6,294 bases of DNA from Betaproteobacteria bacterium. Its GTDB lineage: Bacteria; Pseudomonadota; Gammaproteobacteria; Burkholderiales; SG8-41. The stretch is taken from assembly GCA_023266245.1 (NCBI GenBank), contig JAHFRO010000138.1, forward strand, positions 1 to 6,294, written 5' to 3'. Below are positions 1 through 6,294 of the stretch, one piece after another. Below the pieces are notes generated by a model. That model was not told where the DNA came from. It was given only the letters and a program-made list of their open reading frames with translations, and ran no database searches. Both the position numbers and the translations under genes were made by a program. Each line of letters opens with the position of its first letter. Positions within the stretch are counted from its first letter, which is position 1.

Positions 1-1262
1 CGGTTTACGTCGGTCGCGTCGCGCGCCGCGGCATCGTCGCGCCGCCGGCCGGTAACGAAGGCGTTGTAGTGCAGGTTGCCGTCTCCCAGATGGCCGAAGC
101 AGATGATGCGCACGCCGGGATAGGTGCGCTCGAGCTCCGCGCTGGCGTTCGTGATGAAATCGGGGATGCGGCTGACCGCGACCGAGATGTCATGACGGTA
201 CAGCAGGCCCTCGGCTCGCGCCGCCTCGGGTATGGTCTCGCGCAGCCGCCACAGAGCCTGTTTCTGCGCTTCGCTCGCTGCGATCACCGCATCGAGCACC
301 AGGCCGCCTTCCGACGCCCGGCACATGGCGCGCTCGAAAACCTCGCGCAACGCGCCCGATTCGCTCGCATCGGCGAATTCGGCCAGGACGTACCATGGAT
401 GAGACTGCGGCAGCGGTTCGCGCGTGCCGGGAATGTGGTTGAGAACCAGCTCGACGCACAATCTGGAAATCAGCTCGAAAGCGCTGACGCGGTCGCCGCA
501 TTCGCTGCGCAGCAGGGCAAGCAGGCCTACCGCCGCCGCGGGTGTCGGCACGGCGATGAGCGCAGTTACCGTGGCGCGCGGCAGCGGAAACAGCTTCAGC
601 ACCGCGGCCGTAATCACCCCCAGCGTGCCCTCCGAGCCGATGCAGAGCTGCTTGAGATCGTAGCCGGTGTTGTCCTTGCGTAGCCCCTTCAATCCGTTCC
701 ACACGCTGCCGTCGGGCAGCACCGCTTCCAGGCCGAGGGTGAGCTCCCGCGCATTGCCGTAGCGCAATACGTTGACGCCGCCGGCGTTGGTGGCGAGATT
801 GCCGCCGATCTGGCAGCTGCCTTCGGCACCCAGGCTCAACGGAAACAAACGGCCGGCCTCTCGCGCCGCCTGCTGGATGTTGGCGAGGATGCAGCCGGCC
901 TCCACCATGATGGTATTGTTGAGCGCATCCACCTCCAGGATGCGGTTCATGCGTGCGAGATTGAGAACGATCTCGCCGCCGGCGGCGGAAGGCGTGGCAC
1001 CGCCGCACATGCCGGTGTTGCCGCCCTGCGGGACGATGCCGGTGCCGGTCTCGGCACAGATCTTCACCACGGCGGCGACCTGCTCGGTGCTGGCGGGCCG
1101 TACCACGGCGGGTGTTGCCCCACGGTAGAAACCGCGCCAATCCACGACGTACGGCTCCATGTCGCGCGGATCGGTGATCAGCCCCTGGCTACCAACCACA
1201 GCGCGAATCCGGTCGAGGATGGAGGCGGTGCGGGAAGCAGTAGAGCGGGCGGATTTCGGCAT
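1..1262 (-). CDS. FAD-binding 2-hydroxyacid dehydrogenase, D-2-hydroxyglutarate dehydrogenase-like (3' end outside window)
   Basis: This flavoprotein of the VAO/GlcD superfamily probably oxidises a D-2-hydroxyacid (D-2-hydroxyglutarate, D-lactate or glycolate type) to the 2-oxoacid and passes electrons to a flavoprotein or quinone acceptor. The 420 visible residues read without a stop to the window edge. An FAD_binding_4 domain covers about residues 50-190, with PQGGNTGMCGG (78-88), LGAEGSCQIGGNLATNAGG (144-162) and RYGN (167-170). RKDNTGYDLKQL (195-206) and IGSEGTLG (208-215) follow, and these are very close to D2HGDH proteins. The FAD-oxidase C-terminal domain then contains FGHLGDGNLHYN (389-400); His391 and His398 fit the family's metal-ligand pair. 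The Glu of the usual EHGIG motif would lie beyond the edge, so roughly 50 residues are missing. The ATG at 1262 gives the usual short N-terminal lead before DPRDMEPYVVDWRG, but it has no good Shine-Dalgarno. The gene lies 206 bases downstream of acnA on the same strand, with its own promoter candidate. The family is secure; the exact substrate is not. Confidence 0.9.
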   Translation of the reverse strand, partial: MPKSARSTASRTASILDRIRAVVGSQGLITDPRDMEPYVVDWRGFYRGATPAVVRPASTEQVAAVVKICAETGTGIVPQGGNTGMCGGATPSAAGGEIVLNLARMNRILEVDALNNTIMVEAGCILANIQQAAREAGRLFPLSLGAEGSCQIGGNLATNAGGVNVLRYGNARELTLGLEAVLPDGSVWNGLKGLRKDNTGYDLKQLCIGSEGTLGVITAAVLKLFPLPRATVTALIAVPTPAAAVGLLALLRSECGDRVSAFELISRLCVELVLNHIPGTREPLPQSHPWYVLAEFADASESGALREVFERAMCRASEGGLVLDAVIAASEAQKQALWRLRETIPEAARAEGLLYRHDISVAVSRIPDFITNASAELERTYPGVRIICFGHLGDGNLHYNAFVTGRRRDDAAARDATDVN

Positions 1263-1280
1263 GGTCGTTACTGTTTGCTC

Positions 1281-1310
1281 ATTATATCGGGTGACCGGAA
1301 GTCGCCTCAA
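1281..1310 (-). promoter_or_regulatory. Sigma70-type promoter candidate for the FAD-binding dehydrogenase
   Basis: Read on the minus strand there is an exact TATAAT (1286 to 1281), preceded after an 18-base spacer by TTGAGG (1310 to 1305), which matches four of six bases of the -35 consensus. Transcription would start near 1274, leaving a leader of only about 12 bases before the ATG at 1262. The -35 box touches the A/T-rich edge of the neighbouring intergenic repeat. The -10 match is strong for a GC-rich genome, but no start site has been measured. Confidence 0.55.
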
Positions 1311-1398
1311 AAACAAGATGAAACCACCGATGAACGCAGATGAACGCAGAAAAAACAAAACCCTTTGCCACAGAGGACACAGAGTTCACAGAGAAAAA
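1308..1398. repeat. Low-complexity intergenic repeat with 10-base and 9-base tandem units
   Basis: Two short tandem arrays sit side by side. TGAACGCAGA occurs twice exactly at 1331-1350 and is preceded by a partial unit. CACAGAGNN occurs three times in phase at 1369-1395 (variants ending GA, TT, AA). A/C-rich runs surround both. The composition differs sharply from the flanking GC-rich genes. From memory, sequence of this style (CACAGAGG..CACAGAG, GATGAACGCAGATGAACGCAGA) recurs between genes in many environmental bacteria, and its accidental translations (HRGHRVHRE, MNADERR) are often seen as spurious proteins. Its function is unknown to me and the outer limits are approximate. Confidence 0.7.
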
Positions 1399-1434
1399 CA
1401 GGCCAGCATCTAGTGGATGCCAGCTCGCGTGGCA

Positions 1435-1458
1435 ACAGGCGCCCCGTAATGCGCCTGT
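1435..1458 (-). terminator. Hairpin after acnA, possible terminator without a U tract
   Basis: A perfect 8-base inverted repeat, ACAGGCGC / GCGCCTGT, with an 8-base loop begins 10 bases after the acnA stop codon. On the minus strand it is followed by TGCCACG rather than a T run, so it is not a classic intrinsic terminator. It could protect the acnA 3' end from exonucleases or give partial or Rho-assisted termination ahead of the dehydrogenase gene. Confidence 0.45.
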
Positions 1459-1468
1459 CTCGGTCTTC

Positions 1469-4392
<2,924 letters not shown>

Positions 4393-4396
<4 letters not shown>

Positions 4397-4425
4397 GGTT
4401 GCTCCTGAATTTGCGCTTTCCGCAT
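4393..4425 (-). other. Possible 10-codon upstream ORF overlapping the acnA start
   Basis: In the acnA leader an ATG at 4425 opens a ten-codon frame (MRKAQIQEQP) whose TGA shares bases with the acnA ATG in an ATGA overlap. AGGG lies six bases before this ATG, which is a weak ribosome binding site. A second frame from the ATG at 4451 (MKRPVQGHACG and on) also crosses the acnA start, but has no visible ribosome binding site. Such an arrangement can couple translation, but frames this short also arise by chance. Confidence 0.2.
4402..4406 (-). promoter_or_regulatory. Ribosome binding site of acnA
   Basis: On the minus strand AGGAG lies five bases before the ATG at 4396. It is the best Shine-Dalgarno match in the window and fixes the acnA start. 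It also falls inside two small upstream ORFs that cross the acnA start codon. Confidence 0.85.
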
Positions 4426-4490
4426 GCGTGGCCCTGAACGGGGCGTTTCATGTTGTGGCGGTGCATCGGCACCACTCGCGATAGTCATCA

Positions 4491-4496
4491 ATTATA
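4491..4496 (-). promoter_or_regulatory. -10 box candidate of the acnA promoter
   Basis: An exact TATAAT on the minus strand lies in the only clearly A/T-rich patch of the divergent spacer. It would give a start near 4484 and a leader of about 88 bases. No good -35 hexamer is found at 16-18 bases (the nearest reads TATGCC), so an activator may be needed or the box may be fortuitous. The patch also has a small CAAT-N5-ATTG symmetry at 4489-4501. Confidence 0.4.
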
Positions 4497-4519
4497 TATT
4501 GCGTTGCGTCAGGGGCATA

Positions 4520-4545
4520 GCGCTGGCAGGCAGACGGGACAGCGC
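4520..4545. promoter_or_regulatory. Inverted repeat between divergent promoters, operator candidate
   Basis: GCGCTG (4520-4525) and CAGCGC (4540-4545) form a perfect 6-base inverted repeat with a 14-base gap, so the half-sites are centred 20 bases apart, about two helical turns. It lies next to the expected -35 region of acnA and overlaps the -35 candidate of tctB, as an operator shared by both genes would. A 6-base match can occur by chance in GC-rich DNA, and no regulator gene is visible here. Confidence 0.25.
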
Positions 4546-4564
4546 CGACATTCTTGGGTAAGAT
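4536..4564 (+). promoter_or_regulatory. Weak promoter candidate for tctBA
   Basis: GGGACA (4536-4541) and TAAGAT (4559-4564) each match four of six consensus bases, and the spacer is 17 bases. Transcription would start near 4571, leaving a leader of roughly 87 bases before tctB. This is the best pair I can find on the plus strand of the spacer, but the boxes are only moderate. The 4565-4645 stretch shows no hairpin or riboswitch fold that I recognise. Confidence 0.3.
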
Positions 4565-4657
4565 GTTGGCCGCAATGCGGGGGAGGCGGCACGGCGCCCG
4601 CAATCCCACAACGTAAAACAGAACCCTGCGCCGGCTGAGAAGAACGAGAGCGTACCC

Positions 4658-5122
4658 ATGATGACCGACCGGGTCATCTTCGTCTGCACCATCGTTGTGG
4701 CGGCGGTGTACTTTTACGCCACCACGCTGATTCCCTCGCTCGAAATCGGAGATCCGCTGGGGCCGAAAGCGTTTCCGCGCCTGATCGGCGTCGGCCTGCT
4801 GATCGCGGCCGGCCTGCTGTTTCTCGAAATGTGGAAGGACCGCAAGGAGCAAGCGCCACAGCCCCTTCGCACCGGGCCGCGCGATGTGAGGCACGTCTGG
4901 ATCATCGCGGGCGTGACGGTCTGGACGGGCATCTACTACGTGGTGTTCGAGACGCTGGGCTATATCGTTGCCACCGCTCTTTACCTGTTGGCGCTGATGG
5001 GGTGGTTCAACCGTGGCCGGTGGCCGGCAAACGTGCTGACCTCGGTGCTGTTCGGCGTGCTGAGCTATGTGATGTTTCTCAAGCTCGACGTCAATCTCCC
5101 CAAGGGCGTGCTGCCGTTCTGA
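4658..5122 (+). CDS. tctB: Tripartite tricarboxylate transporter small membrane subunit TctB
   Basis: This is the small inner-membrane subunit of a TTT-family secondary transporter, which works with the large subunit TctA and a periplasmic binding protein to import citrate or other carboxylates. The 154-residue length is normal for the family. Hydrophobic segments are at about residues 6-23, 42-58, 79-97, 100-117 and 124-142; the first two flank the characteristic GDPLGPKAFP (31-40), and the chain ends in a conserved-looking LDVNLPKGVLPF. A short charged loop (59-78) separates the second and third segments. The start could be either ATG of the ATGATG at 4658-4663; I chose the first, with GAGAG seven bases upstream. 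Ten bases separate its stop from the tctA start, and the likely tctA ribosome binding site overlaps the tctB stop. No binding-protein gene (tctC) precedes it, although the TctC-TctB-TctA order is common. The substrate cannot be told from sequence; divergent acnA makes citrate a reasonable guess. Confidence 0.92.
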   Translation: MMTDRVIFVCTIVVAAVYFYATTLIPSLEIGDPLGPKAFPRLIGVGLLIAAGLLFLEMWKDRKEQAPQPLRTGPRDVRHVWIIAGVTVWTGIYYVVFETLGYIVATALYLLALMGWFNRGRWPANVLTSVLFGVLSYVMFLKLDVNLPKGVLPF

Positions 5123-5131
5123 GGCGATCGA

Positions 5132-6294
5132 GTGGACACGCTGGCCCATATCCTCAACGGTTTCACGGTCTGCCTGCAGCCGATCAATCTCTGGTACACC
5201 TTCGTCGGCGTGTTCCTCGGCACCATCATCGGGGTGCTGCCCGGCATCGGGCCCTCTGCGGGCATCGCTCTGCTCATCCCGGTGACGTACGGCATGAACC
5301 CGACTTCCGCCCTGATCATGATGTCGGGCATTTTCTACGGCGCCCGCTACGGCGGCTCGACCACTGCGATCCTGATCAACACGCCGGGCGAGGCTTCCTC
5401 GGTCATGACGACCCTCGACGGCTACCAGATGGCGAAGAAAGGCCGGGCGGGGGCCGCGCTCGCGATCTCAGCGCTGGGCTCTTTCATTGCCGGGACGCTC
5501 GGAGTGGTCGGGCTGACGCTGTTCGCGGTACCGCTGGCGAGCATGGCGCTCAAGTTCGGGCCGGCGGAGTACTTCACGCTGATGTTCTTCGCGATGACCG
5601 CGGTGTCCTCGCTCGCGGGCAAGTCCCCGGCCAAGGCCATGATCTCCACCATCCTGGGCCTGATGATCGCCACCATCGGCATAGACCTGCAAAGCGGTCA
5701 GCCGCGCTACACCATGGGGGTGCCGGAGCTGCAGGACGGCGTGGGCTTCATCATCGCGGTGGTGGGCCTGTTCGCGATCGCGGAAGTGTTCTACAGCATG
5801 GAGGAGATGACCAAGGGCATACGCCCTGAGATCATCCGCCTGAAGGGCAGCGTGTGGCTCACCAGGGAGGAATGGAACCGTTCGGTGATGCCGATCATGC
5901 GCGGCGGGATCGTCGGTTTCATCATCGGCGTGCTGCCCGGCGCGGGTGGCACGATCGCGGCGATTCTCTCGTACGTGTGGGAAAAGCGCGTCTCCAAGCA
6001 CCCGGAGGAGTTTGGCAAGGGCGCGATCGAGGGGGTGGCTGGGCCCGAGGCGGCGAACAACTCCGATACGGCGGGCGCCATGGTGCCGCTACTCACGCTT
6101 GGCATCCCGGGCGGCGGTGCGACCGCGGTGATGCTCGGCGCCTTCATCATGTACGGCATCCAGCCCGGGCCGCTGCTGTTCCAGAACCGTCCCGACCTGG
6201 TATGGGGTTTGATAGACAGCATGTACATCGGCAACATCATGCTGCTGATCCTCAACCTGCCGTTGATCGGACTGTTCGTGCGTCTGCTCTATAT
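5132..6294 (+). CDS. tctA: Tripartite tricarboxylate transporter large membrane subunit TctA (3' end outside window)
   Basis: This large, multi-spanning permease subunit carries the transport path of the TTT system. The 387 visible residues compare with about 500 for the family, so roughly 110 are missing beyond the edge. Diagnostic motifs are GVLPGIGPSAGIALLIP (34-50), FYGARYGGSTTAILINTPGE (68-87), GGIVGFIIGVLPGAGG (258-273), GPEAANNSDTAGAMVPLLTLG (304-324) followed by IPGGGATAVMLGA, and YGIQPGPLLF (341-350). The GVLPG element appears twice (34-38 and 266-270), reflecting the family's internal two-fold repeat. The start is the GTG at 5132, because it places the usual short N-terminus before the first motif and because GAGG, overlapping the tctB stop codon, lies seven bases upstream. 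That arrangement suggests translational coupling with tctB. The reading frame is intact throughout. Family assignment is secure; the substrate is open. Confidence 0.95.
   Translation, partial: MDTLAHILNGFTVCLQPINLWYTFVGVFLGTIIGVLPGIGPSAGIALLIPVTYGMNPTSALIMMSGIFYGARYGGSTTAILINTPGEASSVMTTLDGYQMAKKGRAGAALAISALGSFIAGTLGVVGLTLFAVPLASMALKFGPAEYFTLMFFAMTAVSSLAGKSPAKAMISTILGLMIATIGIDLQSGQPRYTMGVPELQDGVGFIIAVVGLFAIAEVFYSMEEMTKGIRPEIIRLKGSVWLTREEWNRSVMPIMRGGIVGFIIGVLPGAGGTIAAILSYVWEKRVSKHPEEFGKGAIEGVAGPEAANNSDTAGAMVPLLTLGIPGGGATAVMLGAFIMYGIQPGPLLFQNRPDLVWGLIDSMYIGNIMLLILNLPLIGLFVRLLY

Noticed and set aside
69..683. A 204-codon plus-strand frame opposite the dehydrogenase gene
   Set aside because: It is antisense to a well-conserved coding region and shows no motif; it is a typical shadow frame of GC-rich DNA.
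190..1140. A long alternative minus-strand frame within the FAD-binding dehydrogenase gene
   Set aside because: Its product is Arg/His/Gly-rich low-complexity sequence with no family motif, while another frame of the same strand encodes a clear flavoprotein through the whole stretch.
1329..1395. Possible CRISPR array
   Set aside because: Units are only 9-10 bases long and directly adjacent, with no spacers.
1159..1413. A short plus-strand frame ending in HRGHRVHRE across the intergenic repeat
   Set aside because: The ending is the accidental translation of the repeat, and the beginning is antisense to the dehydrogenase start region.
4460..4473. Small hairpin GGTGC-ATCG-GCACC in the acnA leader
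   Set aside because: It is only five base pairs, far from the ribosome binding site, and competes with an alternative pairing; it does not resemble a known iron-responsive element or riboswitch.
4448..5149. A 233-codon minus-strand frame opposite tctB
   Set aside because: It covers the divergent regulatory spacer and the whole tctB gene; its sequence is His/Gln/Arg-rich without motifs, while tctB has clear membrane segments and family motifs.
4831..5829. A 332-codon plus-strand frame overlapping tctB and tctA
   Set aside because: It is an out-of-frame reading of two recognisable genes and has an Arg/Gly/His-biased composition.

Overview
This is a GC-rich window, clearly from a bacterium. 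The abundant GC third positions, a tripartite tricarboxylate (TctB/TctA) transporter and an AcnA-type aconitase next to a D-2-hydroxyglutarate-dehydrogenase-like flavoprotein are most consistent with a betaproteobacterium (Burkholderiales or Nitrosomonadales type). That placement is an inference from gene content; no marker gene is present.

Layout. Positions 1-1262, minus strand: an FAD-dependent 2-hydroxyacid dehydrogenase (D2HGDH/GlcD group), cut by the left edge. Positions 1263-1468: a 206-base spacer with a good promoter for the flavoprotein gene, a low-complexity intergenic repeat of 9-base and 10-base units, and a hairpin just after the aconitase stop codon. Positions 1469-4396, minus strand: complete aconitase acnA, 975 residues, carrying about 80 extra residues in the linker ahead of the first cluster cysteine. 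Positions 4397-4657: a divergent regulatory region with a TATAAT box toward acnA, a weaker promoter candidate toward the transporter, an inverted repeat between them and two small upstream ORFs that overlap the acnA start. Positions 4658-5122 and 5132-6294, plus strand: tctB and tctA, a translationally coupled pair, with tctA cut by the right edge.

How the genes may work together. TctA and TctB form the membrane part of a secondary transporter for tricarboxylates or other carboxylates that needs a periplasmic binding protein (TctC/Bug). No tctC lies upstream of tctB, where it is often found. Aconitase, divergent from the transporter, would isomerise imported citrate to isocitrate. The flavoprotein may oxidise D-2-hydroxyglutarate or a related D-2-hydroxyacid to a 2-oxoacid that feeds the same central pathway. 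The metabolic link is inference from adjacency.

The region looks mainly like ordinary core metabolism. I see no RNA gene, CRISPR array, insertion sequence or defence system. The points most worth a second look are the aconitase insert, which contains an in-frame 24-codon repeat, and the intergenic repeat.
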